NCBI RefSeq assembly: GCF_002245895.1
Contig: NZ_NPJZ01000001.1
Span: 5,678,501-5,742,500 of the forward strand
Length of the DNA: 64,000 nt
From: Rhodococcus sp. OK302
GTDB lineage: Bacteria > Actinomycetota > Actinomycetes > Mycobacteriales > Mycobacteriaceae
Direction of reading: 5' to 3'
Of the stretch, positions 48,079-57,800 are shown one piece after another (position 1 is the stretch's first letter; each line of letters starts with the position of its first letter). The notes below the pieces were generated by a model. It searched no databases, was not told the DNA's origin, and saw only the letters and a list, made by a program, of their open reading frames with translations. A program made the position numbers and the translations under genes.

Positions 48079-48261
48079 GTGATCCGGATGTGGGCGAAGC
48101 GAATGGACTCGGCGCTGATCATCGTCGTCGCAGTAGTCCTCGGAGTAATGGTGTGGGTTTCGAGTTCCCACGTCATCGCTTCCATCGGTGTGACGATCGC
48201 GACGGCCGCAACCTGTTGGATTGCAGGAGGATTCATTCACGGATTTCGCTCACCCAAATGA
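48079..48261 (+). CDS. Possible 60-residue membrane peptide
   Basis: The frame encodes MIRMWAKRMDSALIIVVAVVLGVMVWV followed by a second hydrophobic stretch ending GGFIHGFRSPK: two potential membrane helices with basic ends. There is no convincing ribosome site, and starts at 48079, 48088 or 48103 are all possible. It lies 118 bases before the acyltransferase gene. It may be real but is unsupported by homology. Confidence 0.35.
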   Translation: MIRMWAKRMDSALIIVVAVVLGVMVWVSSSHVIASIGVTIATAATCWIAGGFIHGFRSPK

Positions 48262-48379
48262 CGGGAAACATACCGATACACGAAAATTGAAGCGAGGCAG
48301 GACGTCTGGCGAAAAGACTAGGACATTCGTCCCAGCGCGTTGTCTTAGATCGAATTCACGCAGGGTCGATGATTGCGCC

Positions 48380-49384
48380 ATGGCATCTGCACAAAATCGA
48401 GTCGGGTGGATCGACTATGCACGAGGATTGGCGATCGTACTGGTCGTCTTCCATCACTCCGTAATATTCCTCGACGCGATCGACGCCGGGAGCGCATCCC
48501 TCACCAGCGCGGACAATCTCATGGTCTCCGTCAGAATGCCTCTGTTCTTCGTTGCGGCCGGACTGTTTGCCGGCAAGCACGTCACCGGCACCTGGGCGCA
48601 TCTCTTCGCACGCAGAATCGCACTGTTCATGTGGATCTACGTACTGTGGTCCGCCATCCGATTCGCGGTGTTCTCATTCGTCACTTGGCCGCTCGATTCC
48701 AGCGAAGCCGGCACTGCCATCAGCCTCGCCACCTCGATGATCCTGCCGTCCGGCGCACTGTGGTTCATCTACGCGCTCGCACTCTATTACGCCGTGGCGA
48801 GGCTTGTGTCCGCACTACCGACTGCACCGATTATCGTTGTTGCTGCGGCAATTTCGATCCTGTTCTCCAGTTCGACCATCACCACTGGTGACTATGAATG
48901 GGACAGCATCTTCACCTACTTCGTCTACTTCCTCGTAGCCTGCAGATTCCGAAACCTGATCGTCGACGCCACCGAACGTGGCGGCTTTGCTGCGCTCGCC
49001 CTCACGTCCGGCGCATTTGTCGCGGTGTCAGCGCTCGCGTACATCGCCGACGCGCAAGAAGTCCCCGGAGTTCGTACCGTTGCCAGCATTGTCGGCGTCG
49101 CTGCAACCTTCATTCTCTGCAAATACCTCGATGCCTTGCCTGGTGGCCGATTCGCAGAATATCTCGGACAGAACACGATGCCGATCTATCTGTTGCATTA
49201 CTTCCTGCTGGCATTCGCAGTCGTCTACCTCGACGGCCCACTGTCGGAGTTCTCCCCGATCGTGACATCTCTGGCCCTGACGGTTGTCGTGACACTGGCG
49301 TGCGTCGGGATCCACCGAGTCACCCAAAGAGTGCCCGGCCTGTACACGCTCCCCCGTCGCCTGGTCCTACAGAAGACCGCCTGA
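48380..49384 (+). CDS. Acyltransferase family 3 membrane protein
   Basis: A predicted 334-residue protein with about ten membrane segments. The N-terminus has WIDYARGLAIVLVVFHHSVIF, the acyltransferase-3 opening with its conserved D/R and paired His. SVRMPLFFVAAGLFAG and the terminal GQNTMPIYLLHYFLLAFAVVYL fit the OafA/WecH fold. Such enzymes O-acylate cell-surface sugars or lipids. ATG at 48380 is chosen since the upstream frame is basic and poor; the ribosome site is weak. No sugar operon adjoins it. Confidence 0.85.
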   Translation: MASAQNRVGWIDYARGLAIVLVVFHHSVIFLDAIDAGSASLTSADNLMVSVRMPLFFVAAGLFAGKHVTGTWAHLFARRIALFMWIYVLWSAIRFAVFSFVTWPLDSSEAGTAISLATSMILPSGALWFIYALALYYAVARLVSALPTAPIIVVAAAISILFSSSTITTGDYEWDSIFTYFVYFLVACRFRNLIVDATERGGFAALALTSGAFVAVSALAYIADAQEVPGVRTVASIVGVAATFILCKYLDALPGGRFAEYLGQNTMPIYLLHYFLLAFAVVYLDGPLSEFSPIVTSLALTVVVTLACVGIHRVTQRVPGLYTLPRRLVLQKTA

Positions 49385-49449
49385 CCCACCGCGAAATGAG
49401 GAGGCCGACACCCGAAACCTGCCGGCCTCCCCAGCGCTAACCCATCGGG

Positions 49450-49595
49450 TCAACCGCGACGGCAGTTGAGGATTGCTGCATGCGGTTGCGTCCAATAACC
49501 ACTCAGCAGTTCGGCATTCACGTCTGCTTCAGGCGACCGAACCTGACCGTAATCAACCCACTGCGAGACCGAAAAACCGGCCGCGTGCAGTGCTG
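49450..49595 (-). pseudogene. Coding-like 3' remnant, unknown protein
   Basis: On the minus strand a frame reading AALHAAGFSVSQWVDYGQV through VNAELLSGYWTQPHAAIL to NCRRG-stop looks protein-like, with balanced composition. It has no start or body upstream: the frame runs into the alcohol dehydrogenase fragment on the other strand. It may be the surviving end of a broken gene. No family recognised. Confidence 0.3.
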
Positions 49596-49905
49596 CATCG
49601 ATGCGACCGCGGGTGACACCGTCGCCGCCGTCCGCGAGCTCACCGACGGCGGGGCCAACCACGTCTTCGACTGCGTCGGCGGCGAGGCGATCACCAGCCA
49701 AGCGATGGACATGCTCGACTGGGGTGAGCAGTTGATCATGCTCGGTGTCGCCGGCCCGGACGCCAAGCTGTCTGTTCCGGCCGCCACGTTCTACATGGAT
49801 CGCTCGGTGTTGGGCTGCCGCTACGGTTCGTCACGACCGGGCGCAGACATACCTAAGTACCTCGACCTATATCGGTCCGGCCGGATCGTGACTCTTGGGT
49901 TCTGA
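49594..49905 (+). pseudogene. Internal fragment of a zinc-type alcohol dehydrogenase
   Basis: About 100 residues (DATAGDTVAAVRELTDGGANHVFDCVGG onward, through LIMLGVAGPDAKLSVPAATFYMDRSVLGCRYGSSRPGADIPKYLDLY) match the cofactor-domain part of medium-chain dehydrogenases. The catalytic N-terminal domain and the true C-terminus are absent: the frame ends at GRIVTLGF-stop. Residues encoded before about 49594 do not look related. This is a decayed gene remnant. Confidence 0.75.
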
Positions 49906-49962
49906 ACTGGTCGGGATTTGGGGGAAATGGGACGTAAGAGCACCGGACTGCGGTCGGCCGAC

Positions 49963-50781
49963 TCAGAAACCTGACATGTCGTACGGGTACTTGTTGGTGG
50001 CTCCGCCGTCGACGACCATCACATGTCCGGTGATCGTCCGGGCGAGGTCGCTCACCAGGAAAGCCAGGGCACTTGCTACGTCGGCCGGCATCGTCAAACG
50101 CTGAAGCGGTATCTGGGTGCGGGTATTCTCGACCGCGTCGGCGTCGAGGATCGCCGAGATCCGGGGCGTAATGACGAACCCGGGAGCCACCGCGTTGACG
50201 CGAATGCCGAACGGTCCCAGCTCAATTGCCGCAGAGCGGACAAGCGACCCGAGTGCGGCCTTGTACACGCCGTAGGCGGCATGCCCCGGTGAGCTGCCGA
50301 TCCCGGAGACTGACGAGACGAAGGTGATGGATCCCTCGCCGCGGTCGCGCAACCGGGCGCCGAAACGACGGATCGTCAGGACCGCATGGTGCAAGACGAT
50401 GGTCTCCTCCCAACGCCAGTCGTCGTCGGTGATGTCGAGCAGCGGACCGTATCGCGCCATGCCGATGACGTCGACAACGCCATCGATCTCGCCCGCACGT
50501 TCGGCCAACGCGGCCATTTCGGCGTCGTCGGTGGCGTCGACCTGCTCGGCCGTGGCAGCTGGGCCGATCTCCGCGCATACGCCGGCGGCACGCTCCCTGT
50601 CGATGTCGACGACGATCACTGTGGCACCGAGCTGAGCGAGCGCATGAGAGATCTGCCGCCCCATTCCCTGTCCGCCACCGAGCACAAGATATCGGCGCTG
50701 CGACAGGTCAAACCGACTGCGGTAGTCGACGATCCTGTCACTTTCGGCGCGGTCGACAGACGGCGCAGGGTCCTGAGTCAT
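49963..50781 (-). CDS. Short-chain dehydrogenase/reductase
   Basis: A predicted 272-residue classical SDR: RYLVLGGGQGMGRQISHALA (NAD(P) loop), VDIDRER after beta-2, ITFVSSVSGI (catalytic Ser), YGVYKAALGSL (Y-x-x-x-K) and RVNAVAPGFVITPR. The acidic beta-2 end points to NAD. It stands alone between two gene remnants, so its pathway is unclear. Tail MVVDGGATNKYPYDMSGF is typical of the class. Confidence 0.88.
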   Translation of the reverse strand: MTQDPAPSVDRAESDRIVDYRSRFDLSQRRYLVLGGGQGMGRQISHALAQLGATVIVVDIDRERAAGVCAEIGPAATAEQVDATDDAEMAALAERAGEIDGVVDVIGMARYGPLLDITDDDWRWEETIVLHHAVLTIRRFGARLRDRGEGSITFVSSVSGIGSSPGHAAYGVYKAALGSLVRSAAIELGPFGIRVNAVAPGFVITPRISAILDADAVENTRTQIPLQRLTMPADVASALAFLVSDLARTITGHVMVVDGGATNKYPYDMSGF

Positions 50782-50920
50782 GCAAACTCCGATCGAGAGA
50801 CTGTGTGCGGCCTTCGGGTCACAGAAGAAGTGGACCGACTACCAAGTTCATTGGCGGACAGGACAATCGATGACAGTCGCGACGTCTTCGTGCACCGGAG
50901 ATGCGCAACGAGTTTCCGGC

Positions 50921-51112
50921 TTAGAGGTTCGCTGTCCGGGTGGTGTAGGCGTCGGCGACTTTCTTGATCACGCGGACCGCTGGTTGCGCCGACAACCCGA
51001 GTGCCTTGACCTGGGCGTACACCGTTTTCTGCAACGCGAACGTACGACGATCAGACGCAATCGCGAGAACTCCGCTCAGCGGATACACATTCATCGCACC
51101 CGTCGACAGCAA
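50921..51112 (-). pseudogene. Remnant of an IS200/IS605-family TnpB (OrfB)
   Basis: The frame contains VLAIASDRRTFALQKTVYAQVKALGLSAQPAVRVIKKVADAY, which resembles the N-terminal helical part of TnpB/OrfB proteins (the segment before the RuvC and zinc-finger parts). It ends at a stop right after YTTRTANL. The RuvC acidic motifs and CxxC zinc finger are missing, and no TnpA or terminal palindromes are seen. A dead insertion-sequence fragment is the best reading. Confidence 0.55.
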
Positions 51113-51440
51113 GGCACCGCACGTCAGTTTTCATGCTGATTCCCCACACAAAGTCGAAGAGCCCGTTTCATCCCCTCACTGAATGATCTCGGTTGTCTCC
51201 GAGTGCCTCATCAAATCCTGACAGGGAAGGGCAGGAACCGGCGTGCAAGACCAATTTCGTCCTGCACGCCGTATTCTCACCACAATTGATCCGCGCATTT
51301 ATCCGTTCCGATCTCGGTCGGATTACAAGCACAGCAAAAGTGCACATCCGGCGCCAGATGGATCAACTTCGTAGATAGAGGCGATGATATTCCGCCAGCT
51401 TTCGGAGCGTTCGTCCTCCGCAAGCTGCATCAGCTGATAC
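51113..51440. other. Noncoding stretch
   Basis: 328 bases with no supported gene, between the TnpB remnant and the 3' end of the binding-protein gene. I see short AT-rich patches (near 51280-51320) and no clear hairpin, so its role is unknown. Confidence 0.5.
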
Positions 51441-53051
51441 TCAATTTCCGATGAATACCTTGTCGAAAAGCATGATCAGATCCACTGTGGGCTTCACACC
51501 ATAGACATTGTCCGACCACGCCATAAAGACGTTGCCAGTCGAGGACCACGTCAGGAAGGGCTGCTCCTTGTTGACAATCACCTGAATTTCATTGATCGCT
51601 GCCCGTTTGGCGTCATCATCCGGCGCCGAAATCATATTACTGAGCAGGGCATCTATCTCGGGACTCTTCAGTCCGATAGTGCTATTCCGCGTGCTGGATA
51701 GCGCATTGAACAAACGAACCTCGGGGTCGATATCGGAGATATCCAGCGCTCCAAGCGACAAGTCATAGTCATGATTGATAATTGTACGCATGACCATATC
51801 GGTGGTGGTATTGGCGTACTCAATCGTCATGTCGAAGCCGACTGCGTTGAGCTGCGCCTGCACCGCCAAGGCAACCTGCTGAGCGTCGGGGGAGTTGACG
51901 GCGACGTAAGTGATCTTTCCGTCGAAGCCGCCCGCCTTCGCTTGGTCCAGCAACTGCCGGGCTTTGACTGCATCGGGCAAGATTCCGGCGACCTCCCCGT
52001 GCCAGAAAGATTGCGGTCCAAACATGTCGGATCCACCAGTTCCTTCCCCGGCACGGGCCCGTTCGTTCAAAATCGCCGGATCAACGGCGTACGCCATGGC
52101 CTGACGGACCACTGGGTCAGCACCCGGCCGGCCTGGTGAATTATTGATATTGCCGATCATCGACATATTGGTGAAATCCTGGAAACCGGGAAAAGCGTCC
52201 TTGGCTACGTTGACGGTGTCCGCGTCCCGAAGGTAGATCATCTCGACGCCGCCAGTTTTCAGAGCATCGATCTTCGGCTTTTCACCTGCAATCGCCACGA
52301 ACCGGAGAGCGTCGAGGTGCGGTTTACCGCCCCAGTAGTCCGAACGGGCCTTCAGATCGAGCTGCTGCGACGGCTGCAGATTCTCGACTGTGAACGGACC
52401 CGCTCCGATGGGCGTGAATTTATCGCCCTGCTGTGACGAGGGGGCCACGATCATGCCCTGCCCATAGGAAAGGATGGCGGGAAAGTTATGCCACGGCTTA
52501 TTCAGCGTGAACTCCACGGTAGCGGGGTCCTTCGCCGTGATGTTCTGTACCACCTCGTTGAACAATGGCGCGAACATACCCCTTTTTTGGTTGTATCGAT
52601 TAATGCTGGCCACCACGGCGTCTGCATCAAACGGTGTTCCGTCGCTGAACCGCACCCCGTCACGCAGTGTCAAGGTCCACGTCAAGTGATCGACGCTCTC
52701 CTCGAGCGACTTCGCCATCTGGGGCTCGAACTTCTCCGAATCCGCGTCGTAGCGCATCAGCACGTCGTAGACCGCGGCCATCTCGGTGCCACCCGTGGAG
52801 CCTGTTGGCGGAGTGACTGTGGGGTCGAGACTTGTTATGGGCATGTACGCCGCGAAGCTGAGCCTCCCGCCCTCAGTGGGAGCGCCAGGGATCGCCTGGT
52901 CGCCCACAATCCCACGGGTTGCCGTCAGGCGATCGGACGACGTCACGCTGTTGCCGTCTGACGTACTCGAGCCCGCGCAGCCTGTCAGCACCACTGCGCT
53001 AACAGCCATAACCGCTAGGCCCCGGACGAACCGGCTATCCTTTAGATTCAT
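51441..53051 (-). CDS. Orphan peptide-type ABC substrate-binding lipoprotein (SBP family 5)
   Basis: A predicted 536-residue exported lipoprotein: signal MNLKDSRFVRGLAVMAVSAVVLTGC (lipobox LTGC). Then the family 5 core: FAAYMPITSLDP, WTLTLRDGVRFSDGTPFDADAVVASINRY (the family 5 signature region), YWGGKPHLDALRFV and PEVRLFNALSSTRN. Such proteins load di/oligopeptides or nickel complexes onto an importer, but no permease or ATPase gene is adjacent. ATG at 53051 has ggag nine bases upstream; an in-frame ATG at 53090 also has a fair site. The gene is visibly AT-richer than the core regions. Confidence 0.88.
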   Translation of the reverse strand: MNLKDSRFVRGLAVMAVSAVVLTGCAGSSTSDGNSVTSSDRLTATRGIVGDQAIPGAPTEGGRLSFAAYMPITSLDPTVTPPTGSTGGTEMAAVYDVLMRYDADSEKFEPQMAKSLEESVDHLTWTLTLRDGVRFSDGTPFDADAVVASINRYNQKRGMFAPLFNEVVQNITAKDPATVEFTLNKPWHNFPAILSYGQGMIVAPSSQQGDKFTPIGAGPFTVENLQPSQQLDLKARSDYWGGKPHLDALRFVAIAGEKPKIDALKTGGVEMIYLRDADTVNVAKDAFPGFQDFTNMSMIGNINNSPGRPGADPVVRQAMAYAVDPAILNERARAGEGTGGSDMFGPQSFWHGEVAGILPDAVKARQLLDQAKAGGFDGKITYVAVNSPDAQQVALAVQAQLNAVGFDMTIEYANTTTDMVMRTIINHDYDLSLGALDISDIDPEVRLFNALSSTRNSTIGLKSPEIDALLSNMISAPDDDAKRAAINEIQVIVNKEQPFLTWSSTGNVFMAWSDNVYGVKPTVDLIMLFDKVFIGN

Positions 53052-53169
53052 AAACAGAACTCCATGCGCTAACGTCGATCTTGTGGACATTGAATTACTT
53101 TCCTGATTGTTTTTAGCCAGCTTGACGCGACCGATCTGCGCCAATTTCATCTGACGAACCCTGAGCAAA

Positions 53170-53508
53170 CTACTCCCCCCACGAAGCGTAGGACAGCCGA
53201 TTTCGAGGATTATGATCGGCATAGATCCTTTCGCTGCGCTTTTTTAGCGCGATAGCAGTTTCATCAAATGCACGCTTAACCCAATCACCGTGTTCGTCCA
53301 TGATTTTTTGTGCGTCCACGCCAAGGAACGCATCCGTGGAGTAGTAGAGACAACGATTCTCTGCGATGTGTTCGATTACCTGATCACGTCGGGCAGCGTC
53401 TGCGCAGATCTCGGTAGCTCGCAGTTCCCATGACAACAAACGCTCAGGCACGACGGCACAGAGGACAAGCGTGGTCGGATCGTAATTCGGAATAGGCAAT
53501 TCAGGCAT
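53170..53508 (-). CDS. Unrecognised 112-residue protein upstream of the binding protein
   Basis: A soluble, mostly helical protein starting MPELPIPNYDPTTLVLCAVV and ending NRLSYASWGE, with ATG and a strong ribosome site (ggagg, five bases upstream). Middle segment RRDQVIEHIAENRCLYYSTDAFLGVDAQKIMDEHGDWVKRAFDETAIALKKRSERIY is amphipathic. It has no signal peptide. It lies 118 bases upstream of the substrate-binding lipoprotein on the same strand, likely in one operon. I recognise no family. Confidence 0.7.
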   Translation of the reverse strand: MPELPIPNYDPTTLVLCAVVPERLLSWELRATEICADAARRDQVIEHIAENRCLYYSTDAFLGVDAQKIMDEHGDWVKRAFDETAIALKKRSERIYADHNPRNRLSYASWGE

Positions 53509-54060
53509 TCAAACCTCCATCGGCGAGAGACGCGACGCACAGGTAGACAGTTCGCCACTTTTCACCTTGGCGCCGAACCGCGAGACGCAATAACGACATT
53601 TGAGACGAACGCCTTTGGCGGAACCTACGTTCGACACCCCGGCCCGAAGACCGGCAGCCGCCTTCCACACGAGAAGAACTTAAATTCGCGAGGACTACCG
53701 TTCTCCACCCGATATTGCGTGACGGGCATCACTGTAGCCAGTGGCTTTAGTTTCGTCAACCTGTAGTATTTCGAAGTACCGCTTCGGACCAGCCACCGGC
53801 CATCTCGACAGTCGCCGACCACAATCGAAGCAAACTCGGGGAATCAGCATTTCCGTAGCCGCTTCTACCTGCCTCAGAGCAACCGTTCTGCATATGCTTT
53901 GTGAGACAGGGACACTGGCGTACGGCGCCAGCAGGTGAGTGTGCCGATGCCGATGCGCACAGTCCGTGAAGGATGAAGTGGTTGCTTGGTTCGAAAGCCC
54001 ATTGTGCGGACGCTTTCGGCCAGAAACTTAAGTACTGACTTCTACCTGCGGCGATTTGAG
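53509..54060. other. Noncoding stretch between the 112-residue gene and tRNA-Leu
   Basis: 552 bases with no supported gene. It must hold the promoter of the 112-residue gene and lies against the 3' end of tRNA-Leu(TAA). Weak ORFs here (for example 53625-53822 on the minus strand) lack ribosome sites. A partial copy of the tRNA 3' end was looked for and not found. Confidence 0.5.
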
Positions 54061-54134
54061 TGCCCCCAGTCGGACTCGAACCGACACTTGACGGATTTTA
54101 AGTCCGTTGCCTCTGCCAATTGGGCTATGGGGGC
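54061..54134 (-). tRNA. tRNA-Leu, anticodon TAA, short variable region
   Basis: On the minus strand the cloverleaf is complete: acceptor GCCCCCA/TGGGGGC, D-arm with GG, anticodon stem ACGGA/TCCGT around loop CTTAAAA (anticodon TAA), a five-base variable region CAAGT, T-arm GTCGG-TTCGAGT-CCGAC and discriminator A. CCA is not encoded. The five-base variable region is unusual because leucine tRNAs are normally type II with a long arm. It would read UUA, the rarest Leu codon at high GC. Confidence 0.9.
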
Positions 54135-54196
54135 TTCCCTGTTGTTGACGGCTTACCGACAACAACAGGCATCACATTAGCGGGCGGTGGAGACTG

Positions 54197-55165
54197 TCAT
54201 TCGACAGGGATCGACATTGCGATACCGTCGAGAATGTCGTGCTCGCTGACCACAAGTTCCGTGATCCCGGCCTTCTCCTCGAAGGCTCGCGCCAGAACCG
54301 TGGTGACGATGGCTCCGCCGCCGATCACGTCGACGCGACCGGGATGCATGGGTCCGAATTTTGCGCGATCGACACGAGGCATCGCGGTGAGCCGGTCACA
54401 CACGTCCGTCAATTTCTCGAACGAAATTCGCGACAGGTGCACTTTGTCGGCGTCGTAATCCGGGAGGTCCTGTGCGATTGCCGAGAGCGTGGTCATGGTT
54501 CCGGCGACGCCCACCAAGGTGCGAGCCTTTTCGATGGGCACTGCATCAAATGCTTCGGCCAGCTTCGCCGAAGCGAATTCTGTTGCCTCAGCGACTTGTT
54601 CCGCACTCGGGGGATCGGAATGCAAGCACCGTTCGGTAATCCGCACACAGCCGATGTCAGTGGAATACGCGGCTACGACGCCAGCAGAGTCACCGAGAAC
54701 CAACTCGGTGGATCCGCCGCCGAGATCGACGACCACGAACGGCCCCTCGGACGGATCCAGTTCTCCCACAGCACCACTGAACGACAAACGTGCTTCTTCG
54801 TCGCCCGTGATGACCTCGGCACCGGAGCCGGGGATAACGCTGCCCAGCACGTCGCGAGTCATCGAGAAGAAATCGTCGCGATTGAATGCATCGCGAGTGG
54901 CGGAGGTGGCAACCATCCGGACGGCACTTGCTCCCGCGTCGGCGATCATGCCCGCATATTCGACCAGCGCGACGCGAGTGCGTTCGATGGCTTCGGGCGC
55001 CAAGGACCCTGTTGCGTCTACGCCTTGACCGAGTCGAACAACCCGCATCTCGCGCCGGACGTCGACCAATCGACCATCAGTACCGACGTCCGCGATCAGC
55101 AGACGAATGGAGTTGGTGCCGCAGTCGACGGCAGCGACGCGTCGAGTCACTTGTCTGGGGCTCAC
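54197..55165 (-). CDS. Ppx/GppA-family exopolyphosphatase
   Basis: A predicted 322-residue ASKHA-fold phosphatase: AAVDCGTNSIRLLIADV (phosphate 1), VVVDLGGGSTELVLGD (phosphate 2) and VGVAGTMTTLSAIA. Members hydrolyse polyphosphate or pppGpp; short actinobacterial forms (Rv1026-like, recalled) act on short-chain polyphosphate. Start ATG at 55165, four bases overlapping the DUF501 stop. Located 63 bases from the tRNA gene. Confidence 0.93.
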   Translation of the reverse strand: MSPRQVTRRVAAVDCGTNSIRLLIADVGTDGRLVDVRREMRVVRLGQGVDATGSLAPEAIERTRVALVEYAGMIADAGASAVRMVATSATRDAFNRDDFFSMTRDVLGSVIPGSGAEVITGDEEARLSFSGAVGELDPSEGPFVVVDLGGGSTELVLGDSAGVVAAYSTDIGCVRITERCLHSDPPSAEQVAEATEFASAKLAEAFDAVPIEKARTLVGVAGTMTTLSAIAQDLPDYDADKVHLSRISFEKLTDVCDRLTAMPRVDRAKFGPMHPGRVDVIGGGAIVTTVLARAFEEKAGITELVVSEHDILDGIAMSIPVE

Positions 55166-55707
55166 TTCTCCGGATCAACCGCGGCGTCGATGCCCGGCCA
55201 GTCGGCGGGGATAGCGGTGCCACGGAGCTTGCCGTGACCTGCCAGCGCAACGGACTCGTCGCCGAGCGGGTTGACACCCGGGCCCTTTGCGAGCGAATGC
55301 GCCATGAGGACGTGGAGGCACTTGACGCGGTCCGGCATTCCGCCGCCGGCAAAGTCGGTGCCGAGGGATTCGATGGCGTCACGCTCGGCGAGGTACGACT
55401 CGTAGGCCCGGCGGTAGGCCGCGGCAAGCTCGGGGTCCTGCGTCAGACGCTCGGACATCTCACGCATCACACCGGCAGATTCCTGGCGGCTGGCCTCAGC
55501 GGTCAGACGAGGATCCGTGAGGTAGTAGAGCGTCGGAAACGGTGTTCCGTCAGGAAGTTTGGGAGCTGTCTTGACTACACCGGGTGTGCCGTCGGGACTG
55601 CGGTAAGCAATCTCGAGCACTCCGCGCGGTTCACGGCCCAACTGAGCTGCGACGGCATCAAGATCCGCCTGCGCGACGTTGGGGGAATTTTCGGACTGAT
55701 TGCTCAC
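55162..55707 (-). CDS. DUF501 domain-containing protein
   Basis: A 181-residue protein with the DUF501 pattern: QLGREPRGVLEIAYRSPDGTPGVVKTAPKLPDGTPFPTLYYLTDPRLTAEASR, then DFAGGGMPDRVKCLHVLMAHSLAKGPGVNPLGD (Cys-x-His pair). GTG at 55707 overlaps the stop of the FtsB-like gene (GTGA). A longer frame continues antisense to nothing useful and is rejected. Function unknown; linkage to ppx and eno is conserved. Confidence 0.88.
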   Translation of the reverse strand: MSNQSENSPNVAQADLDAVAAQLGREPRGVLEIAYRSPDGTPGVVKTAPKLPDGTPFPTLYYLTDPRLTAEASRQESAGVMREMSERLTQDPELAAAYRRAYESYLAERDAIESLGTDFAGGGMPDRVKCLHVLMAHSLAKGPGVNPLGDESVALAGHGKLRGTAIPADWPGIDAAVDPEK

Positions 55708-56354
55708 CCGGTGGGTACTCCTTGTTCTTCTGGCTGCTGCGTCGGGGTAGCCGGCGCAGGTGCCGGTTTTGGCTTTGTCTCGGGCACCACTGGCGGTTCC
55801 GAAATCGTTTGCCACAGATCGCGATACCACGGACCTGTCAGCGGGGTCTCTTTGACTTTCTTCTTCTCGGGTTCCTTGTAGTCACCGGGAAGTTGAACTT
55901 GAAACGGTGTTTCACCGGGCTTGACGTACCGAAGACGTTCCCGGGCAAGAGCTTCGATGTATGCGGGATCATCAAAGCGTGCATTTTGGGCGCGCAGCTC
56001 GTCGACTTCCTTCTGCAGGACGCTTCGCTCGGCAGCAATCTGCGCGGCGTCGGAACGCTGAGAGATGTACGTGCGCAACGGAACTGCCAACGTCAACGCC
56101 AACATCAATACGACCATCGCGAGAACGACTGCGCGCGAAGTCGAGAGCCCGAAAACGGTGTTGTCGGTACTAGGCAGCCTCGACCAGAACCGGCCCGAGG
56201 ACGCCTTTGCCGTGCTGTCGGCAGCTTCGGCGTCGGCACCACGGACGCGTCGTGCGCTGGTAGTTCTGCCGCGGCGAGCACTGTCGCCACGCCCGGAACC
56301 ACGACCCCCCGGACTTCCGCCGGGGGATCGTGGTTTACCGCGCTGTGCAGACAC
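55704..56354 (-). CDS. Septum formation initiator family protein (FtsB/DivIC-like)
   Basis: A 216-residue bitopic protein: a basic Gly/Arg/Ser-rich cytoplasmic N-terminus (about 75 residues), a single membrane helix (AVVLAMVVLMLALTLAVPL), then an extracytoplasmic coiled coil (QIAAERSVLQKEVDELRAQNARFDDPAYIEALARERLRYVKPGET) and a Pro/Lys-rich tail. The DPAYIEALARERLRYVKPGE motif is the hallmark. It links peptidoglycan synthesis to the divisome. Downstream of eno in the conserved order eno, divIC, DUF501, ppx. Confidence 0.9.
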   Translation of the reverse strand: MSAQRGKPRSPGGSPGGRGSGRGDSARRGRTTSARRVRGADAEAADSTAKASSGRFWSRLPSTDNTVFGLSTSRAVVLAMVVLMLALTLAVPLRTYISQRSDAAQIAAERSVLQKEVDELRAQNARFDDPAYIEALARERLRYVKPGETPFQVQLPGDYKEPEKKKVKETPLTGPWYRDLWQTISEPPVVPETKPKPAPAPATPTQQPEEQGVPTG

Positions 56355-56374
56355 TACCGATACTTAAATTGTTG

Positions 56375-57733
<1,359 letters not shown>

Positions 57734-57800
57734 CTAACCGCAGCGGCCGACGGCTTCTTGATCGACGCTTACACATCGGCCCGACCTGCGGTCATTCGAT

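Noticed and set aside
50780..51139. 119-residue plus-strand frame over the TnpB remnant
   Set aside because: It is the antisense of the remnant and has no homology signal or ribosome site.
53625..53822. 65-residue minus-strand frame upstream of the 112-residue gene
   Set aside because: No ribosome site and Cys/Arg-rich random-looking text; treated as noncoding.
53986..54180. Plus-strand frame encoding PQSDSNRHLTDFKSVASANWA-like text
   Set aside because: It reads the antisense strand of the tRNA-Leu gene; such peptide strings are a well-known spurious call over tRNAs.
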